Origin: an uncultured Mesonia sp.
GTDB lineage: Bacteria > Bacteroidota > Bacteroidia > Flavobacteriales > Flavobacteriaceae
Direction: 5' to 3'
Assembly: GCA_947499595.1 (NCBI GenBank)
Contig: CANMOY010000010.1
Location: forward strand, 1-64,000
Length of the DNA stretch: 64,000 nucleotides
Of this stretch, positions 51,103 to 59,306 are shown one piece after another. Under the pieces are notes generated by a model. That model worked only from the letters and a program-made list of their open reading frames with translations, did not search any database and was not told the DNA's origin. The position numbers and the translations under genes were made by a program. How positions within the stretch are numbered: the stretch's first letter is position 1; the number at the start of each line of letters is the position of its first letter.

Positions 51103-52323
51103 TTGAACAATACAAACAAACTTAAAATATTTAACGACCCAATTTACGGATTTATTACTATTCCAAATGAGGGTATTTATGATATTTTAGAGCACCCATA
51201 CTTTCAACGCTTGCGCAGAATTTCGCAAATGGGTATGTCTTATTTGGTTTATCCAGGTGCACATCACACCCGATTTCATCATGCCTTAGGCTGCATGCAT
51301 TTAATGCGAAAAAGTATAGAAGTACTTCGTTTTAAAGGTGTTGCCATAAATGAAGAAGAAGAGAATGCGTTGCTTATTGCGATACTGTTACACGATATAG
51401 GCCACGGTCCTTTTTCTCATGCTATGGAACATTCAATCGTAGAAAACATTGATCACGAATGGATTTCCTTGCGTTTTATGGAGGCTTTAAATCAAGAATT
51501 TAACCAAAGTTTAACGCTGGCCATCAAAATTTTCAAAGGTGAATACCATCGTAAGTTTTTCAAACAATTGATTGCGAGTCAACTGGATATTGACCGCCTT
51601 GATTACCTTAAGCGAGATAGCTTTTATACCGGTGTAGCAGAGGGCAACATAAACAGCGAGCGTATTATTAGTATGTTAAATGTAGCCAATGATGAGTTGG
51701 TAATTGAGCAAAAAGGAATTTATTCGGTAGAAAAATTTTTGGTAGCTCGTAGGCTGATGTATTGGCAGGTTTATTTACACAAAACCAGTTTAGGAGCCGA
51801 GCAACTGTTAATTCGTGTGCTTAAACGCGCAAAAGAATTGGTAGCTCGTGGCGAAAAATTAAACGCTAGTGAAGCCCTGCATTTTTTCTTGAACCACCAA
51901 GTTACTACCACAAGTTTTGATACCGATGTTTTGAAACGATTCAGTAATTTAGACGATATAGATGTTTTGGCTGCAATGAAATCCTGGAAAAATCATCCAG
52001 ATTTTGTTTTGCAAAATCTTTGTAGTATGCTATTGAATAGGGATTTGCTTAAGGTGAAACTGAAAAATAAACCCATTGGAAAGAAAAAATTGGCAGCCAA
52101 AAAAGAAAGCTTAATGCAGAAATATGGTATTTCGGCACATGAAGCGGAATACTTTGTTTTTCATGGTAAAGTGAGTAATTTGGCTTATGATAATCACCAA
52201 GCCCCCATAAAGATTATGTATAAAAACCACAAGATTAAAGACGTAACTGAAGCTTCAGATCAACTGAATTTAAAAGCTTTGGCCACTCCGGTTTTAAAAT
52301 ACTATATCTGTTATCCAAAATAA
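51103..52323 (+). CDS. HD-domain phosphohydrolase (dGTPase-like)
   Basis: About 406 residues. The likely start is TTG at 51103 (NNTNKLKIFNDPIYGFI), since the frame from 51052 overlaps the promoter and the divergent porX start. HD signatures: YPGAHHTRFHHALGCMHLM, LLHDIGHGPFSHAME (His-Asp metal pair) and LDIDRLDYLKRDSFYTG, as in SAMHD1/dGTPase-like enzymes. The nucleotide substrate is unknown. It is followed by lpxD after 34 bases. Confidence 0.9.
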   Translation: MNNTNKLKIFNDPIYGFITIPNEGIYDILEHPYFQRLRRISQMGMSYLVYPGAHHTRFHHALGCMHLMRKSIEVLRFKGVAINEEEENALLIAILLHDIGHGPFSHAMEHSIVENIDHEWISLRFMEALNQEFNQSLTLAIKIFKGEYHRKFFKQLIASQLDIDRLDYLKRDSFYTGVAEGNINSERIISMLNVANDELVIEQKGIYSVEKFLVARRLMYWQVYLHKTSLGAEQLLIRVLKRAKELVARGEKLNASEALHFFLNHQVTTTSFDTDVLKRFSNLDDIDVLAAMKSWKNHPDFVLQNLCSMLLNRDLLKVKLKNKPIGKKKLAAKKESLMQKYGISAHEAEYFVFHGKVSNLAYDNHQAPIKIMYKNHKIKDVTEASDQLNLKALATPVLKYYICYPK

Positions 52324-52344
52324 TCAGAAATTAACAATTTTTTA

Positions 52345-52352
52345 TATTTTTG
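52345..52352 (+). promoter_or_regulatory. -7 element immediately before lpxD
   Basis: TATTTTTG ends five bases before the lpxD ATG at 52358. If active it would start transcription at or next to the start codon. Confidence 0.4.
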
Positions 52353-52357
52353 TCAGA

Positions 52358-53380
52358 ATGAAATTTACTGCACAACAAATAGCCGAAATATTAGAAGGAG
52401 AAGTCGAAGGTAATCCCTTGGTAGAAGTTTCTAGTCTTTCGAAAATAGAAGAAGGAAAAAAAGAGAGTCTTACTTTCTTGTCTAATCCTAAATATGAAGC
52501 TTACTTGTATACCACACAAGCTAGTATTTGTATTGTGAATAAATCGCTTGAATTGCAAAAGCCAGTGAGCGCTACTTTAATCCGTGTAAACGATGCATAC
52601 AAGGCATTTACACAGTTGCTTACTTATTACAATGAGGTAAAATTAAGTAAATCTGGAATTGAACAGCCACATTTTATTGGTGAGCAGTCGAGTTATGGTG
52701 AAGAAGTGTTTATTGGTGCGTTCTCTTATATTGGAAATAATGTGCAAATAGGAGATAAGGTGAAAATTTATCCGCACGCCTATATAGGAGATAATGTGCG
52801 TATAGCCGATAACAGTATTGTATTTGCTGGAGCTAAAATATATTCAGAATCGGTTATTGGTGAAAATTGTGTTATCCACGGAGGGGCTGTAATTGGTTCA
52901 GATGGTTTTGGTTTTGCTCCCGATGAAAAAGGAGAGTATCAAAAAATACCTCAAATAGGCAATGTAATTTTAGAAGATAATGTAGAGGTTGGTGCAGGAA
53001 CAACCATTGATCGCGCAACTTTGGGTTCAACAATTATCCGTAAAGGGGTTAAGCTTGATAATCAAATACAAATTGCTCATAATGTAGAGATTGGCGAGCA
53101 TACCGCTGTTGCAGCTCAAACAGGAATTGCTGGTTCGACAAAAATAGGTAAACATTGCCTTATTGGGGGGCAAGTAGGAATTGTAGGCCATATTAAAATT
53201 GGAGATAGAGTAAAAGTACAGGCCCAAACGGGAATAGGTAGAAATGTAGATGATGATGAGGTACTGCAAGGTTCACCAGCGCTTGGTTATAATGATTTTA
53301 ATAAATCTTATGTACATTTTAAAAATTTACCCACTACTATAAAAAGAATTAACAAAATTGAAAAAAAGCTTAAAGATTAA
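52358..53380 (+). CDS. lpxD: UDP-3-O-(3-hydroxyacyl)glucosamine N-acyltransferase LpxD
   Basis: A 340-residue acyltransferase for the third step of lipid A synthesis. Residues 1-100 form the uridine-binding N-terminal domain, then the hexapeptide-repeat left-handed beta helix. The catalytic histidine is H241 (LDNQIQIAHNV) and the second conserved histidine H278 (VGHIKIG), spaced as H239 and H276 of E. coli LpxD. It heads the block lpxD-lpxC/fabZ-lpxA-efp. Trimeric and cytosolic. Confidence 0.96.
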   Translation: MKFTAQQIAEILEGEVEGNPLVEVSSLSKIEEGKKESLTFLSNPKYEAYLYTTQASICIVNKSLELQKPVSATLIRVNDAYKAFTQLLTYYNEVKLSKSGIEQPHFIGEQSSYGEEVFIGAFSYIGNNVQIGDKVKIYPHAYIGDNVRIADNSIVFAGAKIYSESVIGENCVIHGGAVIGSDGFGFAPDEKGEYQKIPQIGNVILEDNVEVGAGTTIDRATLGSTIIRKGVKLDNQIQIAHNVEIGEHTAVAAQTGIAGSTKIGKHCLIGGQVGIVGHIKIGDRVKVQAQTGIGRNVDDDEVLQGSPALGYNDFNKSYVHFKNLPTTIKRINKIEKKLKD

Positions 53381-53391
53381 GCCTTATTACT

Positions 53392-54783
53392 ATGAAACAG
53401 CAAACAATTAAAAGAGAAGTTTCTCTAAAAGGAGTGGGCTTGCATACAGGAAAAGAAGTAGAGCTTACTTTTAAACCAGCTCCTGCAGGTCACGGGTACG
53501 TTTTTAAGCGTAAAGACTTAGAAGGTCAACCGCTTATTGAGGCAGACGCTAGTTATGTAAACAACACCCAGCGAGGAACTTCGTTAGAAAAAAACGGCGT
53601 GCAGATACTAACCTCTGAACATGTTCTAGCTGCTTGTGTAGGATTACAAATTGATAACTTATTAATTGAATTAAATGCTAGTGAGCCACCTATTATGGAT
53701 GGTTCATCAAAGTATTTTGTTGAGGCTTTAGAAGAAGCAGGAATAGAAGAGCAAGAAGAGGAGCGCGAGTATTACACCGTGAAAGAAGTTATTTCTTATA
53801 AAGACGAAGAAACGGGTAGTGAAATTATGCTTGTGCCGTCTGAAGAATATCAAGTGACTACTATGGTAGATTTTGGCACCAAAGTTTTAGGGACTCAAAA
53901 CGCCAGTATAGATAGCATTAAGGAGTTTAAAAAAGAAATAGCCGATTCAAGAACTTTTAGTTTTTTACATGAAATCGAAATGCTTTTGGATAATGGTCTT
54001 ATTCGCGGTGGCGATTTAAACAATGCCATTGTGTATGTAGACAAAGAGTTATCTCAAGAAACTATGGGTAAACTGCAACAGGTTTTTAATAAGGAGAGCA
54101 TATCTGTTAAACCCAATGGTATTCTTGATAATCTTACTTTACACCATCCTAATGAAGCTGCAAGACATAAGTTATTAGATGTAATAGGTGATTTAGCTTT
54201 GATAGGAACACCGATTAAAGGGAAGGTAATAGCTAATAAGCCTGGCCATAAAATCAATACCGAATTCGCCAAGAAGGTAGCTAAGAAAATTAAATTAGAA
54301 CGTCGCAATAAGGTTCCCCAAATCGATTTGAATTCCACTCCGCTTATGGATGTGAATCAAATCATGAAAATGTTACCGCATAGACAGCCTATGCTGCTTA
54401 TCGATAAAATTTTTGAACTAAGTGAAACCCATGTGACTGGGGTTAAAAACGTGACCATGAACGAAGAGTTCTTTAAAGGTCACTTTCCTGGAGCGCCAGT
54501 TATGCCAGGAGTTTTAATTGTAGAAGCCATGGCTCAAACAGGGGGGATATTAATTTTAAGCACAGTGCCCGACCCTGAAAACTACTTGACATATTTTATG
54601 AAAATAGATAATGTCAAGTTCAAGCAAAAAGTAGTCCCTGGCGATACACTAATTTTTAAATGTGATCTAATATCACCCATAAGACGCGGGATTTGCCATA
54701 TGCAAGGTTATGCCTATGCTAACGGTAAGTTATGTGCAGAAGCCGAATTAATGGCACAAATTGTAAAATCTAAAGAATCTTAA
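53392..54783 (+). CDS. lpxC/fabZ: LpxC-FabZ fusion (deacetylase / hydroxyacyl-ACP dehydratase)
   Basis: A 463-residue natural fusion typical of Bacteroidota. About 1-305 is the zinc-dependent LpxC deacetylase (LTSEHVLAA, the HHPNEAARHKLLDVIGDLALIG block with metal and catalytic residues), the committed step of lipid A synthesis; about 320-463 is the FabZ hot-dog dehydratase (LPHRQPMLLIDKI; FKGHFPGAPVMPGVLIVEAMAQTGG). The fusion ties lipid A and fatty acid pathways at the shared hydroxyacyl-ACP node. It lies 11 bases after lpxD and 4 before lpxA. Confidence 0.97.
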   Translation: MKQQTIKREVSLKGVGLHTGKEVELTFKPAPAGHGYVFKRKDLEGQPLIEADASYVNNTQRGTSLEKNGVQILTSEHVLAACVGLQIDNLLIELNASEPPIMDGSSKYFVEALEEAGIEEQEEEREYYTVKEVISYKDEETGSEIMLVPSEEYQVTTMVDFGTKVLGTQNASIDSIKEFKKEIADSRTFSFLHEIEMLLDNGLIRGGDLNNAIVYVDKELSQETMGKLQQVFNKESISVKPNGILDNLTLHHPNEAARHKLLDVIGDLALIGTPIKGKVIANKPGHKINTEFAKKVAKKIKLERRNKVPQIDLNSTPLMDVNQIMKMLPHRQPMLLIDKIFELSETHVTGVKNVTMNEEFFKGHFPGAPVMPGVLIVEAMAQTGGILILSTVPDPENYLTYFMKIDNVKFKQKVVPGDTLIFKCDLISPIRRGICHMQGYAYANGKLCAEAELMAQIVKSKES

Positions 54784-54787
54784 GATT

Positions 54788-55570
54788 ATGAATCAACCCT
54801 TAGCATACGTACATCCGGGAGCTAAAATAGCGAAGAATGTTGTGATTGAGCCTTTTACAACCATACATAACAATGTGGTTATAGGAGAAGGCAGTTGGAT
54901 AGGATCTAACGTAACCATAATGGAGGGCGCAAGAATTGGTAAAAATGTGAGTATTTTTCCAGGTGCGGTTATTTCTGCTGTTCCACAAGATAAAAAATTT
55001 AACGATGAAGACACGTTAACAATTATCGGAGACAATACAACTATTAGAGAGTGTGTTACCATTAATAGAGGGACCTCAGACCGAATGAAGACCGTAATTG
55101 GTGAGAACTGCTGGATAATGGCCTACTGCCACGTGGCTCACGATTGTGTGGTGGGCGACAACTGCATTTTTTCAAATAACAGTACCTTAGCTGGGCATAT
55201 TACCGTAGGTGATCACGTTGTGCTGGCCGGTATGGCTGCAGTACAGCAATTTTGCAAAATAGGAAGCCATGCTTTTATTACCGGTGGCTCTTTGGTTCGC
55301 AAAGACGTTCCTCCATTTGTAAAAGCGGCACGAGAACCTTTATCTTATGTAGGAATCAATTCTATTGGCTTGAGAAGAAGAGGGTTTTCTACCAAAAAAA
55401 TAAGGGAGATACAAAATATTTATAGAATATTGTACCAGAAAAATTATAATAATTCTCAAGCAGTGGCAATAATAGAAGCCGAAATGGAGGCCACACCAGA
55501 GCGCGATGATATTTTAGAATTCATTAAAAATTCACAGCGAGGCATCATGAAAGGATATTTCTCAAATTAA
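54788..55570 (+). CDS. lpxA: UDP-N-acetylglucosamine acyltransferase LpxA
   Basis: A 260-residue acyltransferase for the first step of lipid A synthesis. A hexapeptide-repeat beta helix spans about 1-190, with the catalytic histidine in CHVAHDCVVGDN and the family loop GSLVRKDVPPFVKAAREPLSYVGIN, then an alpha-helical C-terminus (RRRGFSTKKIREIQNIYRILY). Length and motifs are standard. efp follows after eight bases. Confidence 0.97.
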   Translation: MNQPLAYVHPGAKIAKNVVIEPFTTIHNNVVIGEGSWIGSNVTIMEGARIGKNVSIFPGAVISAVPQDKKFNDEDTLTIIGDNTTIRECVTINRGTSDRMKTVIGENCWIMAYCHVAHDCVVGDNCIFSNNSTLAGHITVGDHVVLAGMAAVQQFCKIGSHAFITGGSLVRKDVPPFVKAAREPLSYVGINSIGLRRRGFSTKKIREIQNIYRILYQKNYNNSQAVAIIEAEMEATPERDDILEFIKNSQRGIMKGYFSN

Positions 55571-55578
55571 AATTAACT

Positions 55579-56142
55579 ATGGCAACAACAAGCGATATTA
55601 GAAACGGACTTTGTATTCGATACAATCACGATATTTATAAAATTGTAGAGTTTTTACACGTAAAGCCAGGAAAAGGGCCTGCTTTTGTAAGAACCAAACT
55701 TAAAAGTGTTACTACTGGTAAAACATTAGATAATACTTTTTCGGCAGGGCATAAAATTGATGAAGTGCGTGTAGAAACGCATAAATTTCAATTTTTATAT
55801 CAAGACGGTGAATTCTATCACTTTATGAATACCGAAGATTACACCCAGATTAGATTATTAGAAGCGGCACTAGATGCTCCTAAATTACTTAAAGAAGGAG
55901 AGGTGGTAACCGTTTTAATCAACACAGAAGATAACGCACCACTTTCTGTTGAAATGCCTCCGCATGTAGAACTTAAGGTGACCTTTACAGAACCAGGGGT
56001 TAAGGGTAATACGGCCACAAACGCCACAAAACCTGCAACGGTTGAAACCGGAGCCGAAGTAAATGTCCCATTATTTATTAATGAAGGCGACATGATTAAA
56101 ATAGAGACAGAAAAAGGCACCTATAAAGAGCGTATTAAGTAA
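55579..56142 (+). CDS. efp: Elongation factor P
   Basis: A 187-residue three-domain EF-P that relieves ribosome stalling at polyproline. The tip of domain I reads HVKPGKGPAFVRTK with K32 at the position of the modified lysine (E. coli K34), and domain III is present. The loop keeps the lysine of the beta-lysylated type rather than the arginine that is rhamnosylated in some bacteria; the modifying enzymes are not in the window. It sits inside the lipid A block and its stop overlaps the next start (TAATG). Confidence 0.95.
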   Translation: MATTSDIRNGLCIRYNHDIYKIVEFLHVKPGKGPAFVRTKLKSVTTGKTLDNTFSAGHKIDEVRVETHKFQFLYQDGEFYHFMNTEDYTQIRLLEAALDAPKLLKEGEVVTVLINTEDNAPLSVEMPPHVELKVTFTEPGVKGNTATNATKPATVETGAEVNVPLFINEGDMIKIETEKGTYKERIK

Positions 56143-57077
56143 TGCAGTTTCCTAAGCCTTACACTTTGGCGCAAATAGCTTCTATTTTAGACATAGAGTT
56201 TTTGGGCGATGCGGAATTTCCAATTACCGGTATCAACGAAATTCACGTTGTTACTCCGGGTGATATTGTTTTTGTAGATCACCCTAAATACTATGATAAA
56301 GCATTGCAATCTCAAGCTAGTGTGGTTTTAATAAATAAAAAAGTAGACTGCCCAGCAGGTAAGGCGCTGTTGATCTCTAAAGATCCTTTTACAGATTTTA
56401 ATCGCTTAACCCAACACTTTAAGCCTTTTCAAAAATCATACGATTCGGTAAGTAAAACCGCCAAAATAGGAAATAATACCATTATCCAACCTAATGTTTT
56501 TATAGGTAATCATGTAAAAATTGGCTCTAACTGTATAATTCACAGTAATGTGAGTATTTATGATCATACCATAATTGGCGACAACGTAGAAATTCACGCT
56601 AACACAGTGCTGGGAGCCGCAGCTTTTTATTATAAAAATAGACCAGAAGGTTTTGATCAACTTTTATCGGGTGGTCGGGTTGTCATAGAAAACGATGTAC
56701 ATATTGGAGCATCTTGTACCATAGATCGAGGTGTATCTGGAGATACTATAATTCAACAAGGTGCTAAATTAGATAACCAAGTGCACGTAGGTCACGATAC
56801 CCAAATAGGTAGGAAGTGCCTTATTGCCAGTCAAACTGGTATAGCCGGTTGTGTGGTGATAGAAGATGAGGTTACCCTATGGGGCCAAGTTGGTGTGAAA
56901 AGCGATGTGGTGATTAAAAAGAAAGCTGTTGTGATGGCGCAATCAGGTGTAGGTAAAAACCTAGAAGCGGGTAAAAGTTATTTCGGTTCCCCAGCAAAGG
57001 AAACAAGAACAGCTTATCGAGAAATGGCAGCATTAAAAGATTTATCAAGCCCAAAAAAAGCAAAATCCAATGAGTAA
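56142..57077 (+). CDS. Second, divergent LpxD-like acyltransferase
   Basis: A 311-residue paralogue of LpxD with the same architecture: N-terminal uridine-binding-like domain (1-100), hexapeptide beta helix, H218 in LDNQVHVGHDT as the likely catalytic base. It differs at the second histidine (D255 in place of H278 of LpxD) and in the segment before the helix bend (AAAFYYKN instead of SDGFGFAPD). It may use another acyl chain or another sugar nucleotide. It overlaps efp by one base and the NTF2-like gene by eight. Confidence 0.88.
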   Translation: MQFPKPYTLAQIASILDIEFLGDAEFPITGINEIHVVTPGDIVFVDHPKYYDKALQSQASVVLINKKVDCPAGKALLISKDPFTDFNRLTQHFKPFQKSYDSVSKTAKIGNNTIIQPNVFIGNHVKIGSNCIIHSNVSIYDHTIIGDNVEIHANTVLGAAAFYYKNRPEGFDQLLSGGRVVIENDVHIGASCTIDRGVSGDTIIQQGAKLDNQVHVGHDTQIGRKCLIASQTGIAGCVVIEDEVTLWGQVGVKSDVVIKKKAVVMAQSGVGKNLEAGKSYFGSPAKETRTAYREMAALKDLSSPKKAKSNE

Positions 57078-57438
57078 AAACAAAAAGCAACGTATCAAAC
57101 AATTATTAGAGTCTTCTTTCTATAAAAATCCCGATGCGATGAAAGAATTTTTAGCTCCTGAAATTAAAATAAAATGGATGAGTGCTCAAGGAACGCAGCA
57201 CTTGGGGTATGAAGCCTTTCAAAATAAAATTGAGCAAATGGGCAAATCGTACGAAGAGCTTAATGCCGATTTTTCCCATTTAATTGAAGAAGAAGATACT
57301 GTAGCGGGTAAATTTACTTTTTGGATGACTACCATCGAGAATCCAGATGAGGTAGATCCCGTAGCTACCTTCATGTTATTAGCAAGATTTGAGCAGGATT
57401 TGGTAACCGAGTTAGAGTTGATGAGTGTTTTAAATTAA
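57070..57438 (+). CDS. NTF2-like (SnoaL-type) protein
   Basis: A 122-residue protein with a helical start (KNKKQRIKQLLESSFYKNPDAMKEFLAPEIKIKWMS) and a curved beta sheet ending ARFEQDLVTELELMSVLN, consistent with an NTF2-like cone fold. Family members bind or isomerise small hydrophobic molecules or act as partners; the ligand is unknown. It overlaps the LpxD paralogue by eight bases, so it is expressed with the lipid A block. Confidence 0.75.
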   Translation: MSKNKKQRIKQLLESSFYKNPDAMKEFLAPEIKIKWMSAQGTQHLGYEAFQNKIEQMGKSYEELNADFSHLIEEEDTVAGKFTFWMTTIENPDEVDPVATFMLLARFEQDLVTELELMSVLN

Positions 57439-57508
57439 TTGATTCATAGGCTGTATAATCAGTCCTTTAAAAAGAAGTCATTTTCTTTTAGAGTTTCAAG
57501 TAAAAAGT

Positions 57509-57516
57509 TAAATTTG
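57509..57516 (+). promoter_or_regulatory. -7 element of sucD
   Basis: TAAATTTG 26 bases before the ATG; a TTTC at about 57494 is the nearest -33-like sequence. Confidence 0.4.
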
Positions 57517-57542
57517 CAAGACAATAAATTCAAGAACAAATT

Positions 57543-58415
57543 ATGAGTGTTTTAGTAAATAAGAATTCAAATATAATCGTACAAGGTTTTACTGGAAGTG
57601 AAGGTACTTTCCACGCCGAACAAATGATAGAATATGGTACCAATGTAGTAGGAGGAGTTACTCCTGGTAAAGGAGGGCAAAAGCACTTGGGTAAGCCAGT
57701 ATTCAATACAGTTGCTGAAGCGGTAAAAGAAGTGAATGCAGATACCAGTATTATTTTTGTACCGCCGGCATTTGCAGCCGATGCTATTATGGAGGCAGCC
57801 GATGCAGGAATTAAGGTAATTATTACTATAACCGAAGGGATCCCTGTAGCCGATATGATTAAGGCTTCAGATTATATCAAAGATAAAGATTGTAGACTTA
57901 TTGGTCCTAACTGCCCAGGAGTTATCACTCCAGGTGAGGCCAAAGTGGGTATAATGCCAGGTTTTGTTTTTAAACCAGGAAATGTAGGGATTGTTTCAAA
58001 ATCAGGTACTTTAACCTATGAGGCAGCAGACCAAGTGGTAAAAGAAGGTTTAGGTATTACTACTGCAATTGGTATTGGAGGAGACCCTATCATTGGAACT
58101 ACCACCAAAGAAGCGGTAGAATTATTGATTAATGATGAAGACACCAAATGTGTGGTAATGATTGGTGAGATTGGTGGTCAATTAGAAGCCGATGCAGCAA
58201 AATGGTACAAAGCTAGCGGTTCTAAAAAACCAATCGTAGGTTTTATTGCCGGAGAAACTGCTCCAGCAGGAAGAACAATGGGTCACGCAGGTGCCATAGT
58301 AGGAGGTAGTGAAGACACTGCTCAAGCTAAGAAGAAAATTATGAGAGAATGCGGGATTCACGTAGTAGATTCACCAGCAGAAATCGGTAAAAAAGTAGCC
58401 GAAGTAATGGGCTAA
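57543..58415 (+). CDS. sucD: Succinyl-CoA synthetase alpha subunit
   Basis: A 290-residue TCA-cycle subunit that carries the phosphohistidine and binds CoA. The N-terminal Rossmann segment [33 protein letters not shown] and the active-site [13 protein letters not shown] with the phosphorylated His are intact. The beta subunit gene sucC is not adjacent, so the two are unlinked, as in many Bacteroidota. It has its own promoter and terminator. Confidence 0.97.
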   Translation: MSVLVNKNSNIIVQGFTGSEGTFHAEQMIEYGTNVVGGVTPGKGGQKHLGKPVFNTVAEAVKEVNADTSIIFVPPAFAADAIMEAADAGIKVIITITEGIPVADMIKASDYIKDKDCRLIGPNCPGVITPGEAKVGIMPGFVFKPGNVGIVSKSGTLTYEAADQVVKEGLGITTAIGIGGDPIIGTTTKEAVELLINDEDTKCVVMIGEIGGQLEADAAKWYKASGSKKPIVGFIAGETAPAGRTMGHAGAIVGGSEDTAQAKKKIMRECGIHVVDSPAEIGKKVAEVMG

Positions 58416-58436
58416 TTTTTAACTGAAATAAAGAAT

Positions 58437-58468
58437 AAACCCTGCTTAAAACAAAGCGGGGTTTTTTT
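58437..58468 (+). terminator. Terminator of sucD
   Basis: 11-bp stem AAACCCTGCTT / AAGCGGGGTTT (one T-G wobble), six-base loop, T7. Confidence 0.88.
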
Positions 58469-58469
58469 A

Positions 58470-58499
58470 TTGAAAAACTTAAATAGATTATTATATTTG
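58470..58499 (+). promoter_or_regulatory. Promoter of fabG
   Basis: TTG at 58470-58472, a 19-base spacer and TATATTTG at 58492-58499. It begins two bases after the sucD terminator T-run. Confidence 0.75.
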
Positions 58500-58521
58500 A
58501 GCAAAGTATTTTATTGCTCAA
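58497..58521 (+). repeat. 8-bp inverted repeat at the fabG transcription start
   Basis: TTGAGCAA / TTGCTCAA with a nine-base loop. Its left arm overlaps the end of the -7 element, so it is placed as an operator or as the 5' end of the leader RNA; no T-run follows. Confidence 0.45.
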
Positions 58522-58555
58522 GGCTAAATACTTAGATAAATCAAACTTAAAAAGC

Positions 58556-59302
58556 ATGAAATTATTAGCAGGTAAAAACGCAATTGTTACAGGAGCAAGT
58601 CGTGGTATAGGTAAAGGTATTGCCTTAGCCTTTGCTCAACAAGGCGCCAATGTAGCTTTCACCTATAGCTCATCAAAACAAGCAGCCGAAGAACTCGAAA
58701 AAGAATTACAAAGTTTAGGTGTAAAAGCCAAGGCTTACCAAAGTAATGCAGCCAATTTTGAAGAAGCTCAAAAACTGGTAGAGCAAGTTAATGAAGAATT
58801 TGATAGTATAGACATTCTTGTTAACAATGCAGGTATTACTAAAGATAATCTGCTCATGCGTATGAGCGAGGCAGATTTTGATAAGGTGATTGAGGTGAAC
58901 CTAAAGTCTATTTTTAATATGACCAAAGCGGTACAACGTACTATGTTGAAACAACGAAAAGGAAGTATCATCAATATGAGTTCTGTAGTAGGTGTGAAAG
59001 GAAATGCTGGTCAAGCTAATTACGCAGCTTCTAAAGCAGGAATGATTGGTTTCTCGAAATCTATAGCCCTTGAGTTAGGAAGCAGAAATATTCGTAGTAA
59101 TGTGATTGCGCCTGGTTTTATTGAAACTGAAATGACCGATAAATTAGATGAAAAGACCGTTGAGGGTTGGAGACAGGCTATACCTTTAAAAAGAGGTGGG
59201 TCACCCGAAGATATTGCAAACGCATGTGTTTTCCTTGGGTCTGATATGAGTGCATACATCACCGGACAAGTTATCAACGTTGATGGCGGGATGTTAACCT
59301 AA
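58556..59302 (+). CDS. fabG: 3-oxoacyl-ACP reductase FabG
   Basis: A 248-residue short-chain dehydrogenase that reduces beta-ketoacyl-ACP with NADPH in fatty acid elongation. TGASRGIGKGIA (cofactor loop), NNAG, the catalytic Ser-Tyr-Lys (MSSVVGVKG... YAASKAG) and the C-terminal ITGQVINVDGGM are present. The ATG at 58556 is chosen; the frame from 58514 begins inside the promoter hairpin. The VWA-protein gene begins four bases after its stop. Confidence 0.96.
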   Translation: MKLLAGKNAIVTGASRGIGKGIALAFAQQGANVAFTYSSSKQAAEELEKELQSLGVKAKAYQSNAANFEEAQKLVEQVNEEFDSIDILVNNAGITKDNLLMRMSEADFDKVIEVNLKSIFNMTKAVQRTMLKQRKGSIINMSSVVGVKGNAGQANYAASKAGMIGFSKSIALELGSRNIRSNVIAPGFIETEMTDKLDEKTVEGWRQAIPLKRGGSPEDIANACVFLGSDMSAYITGQVINVDGGMLT

Positions 59303-59306
59303 AAGC

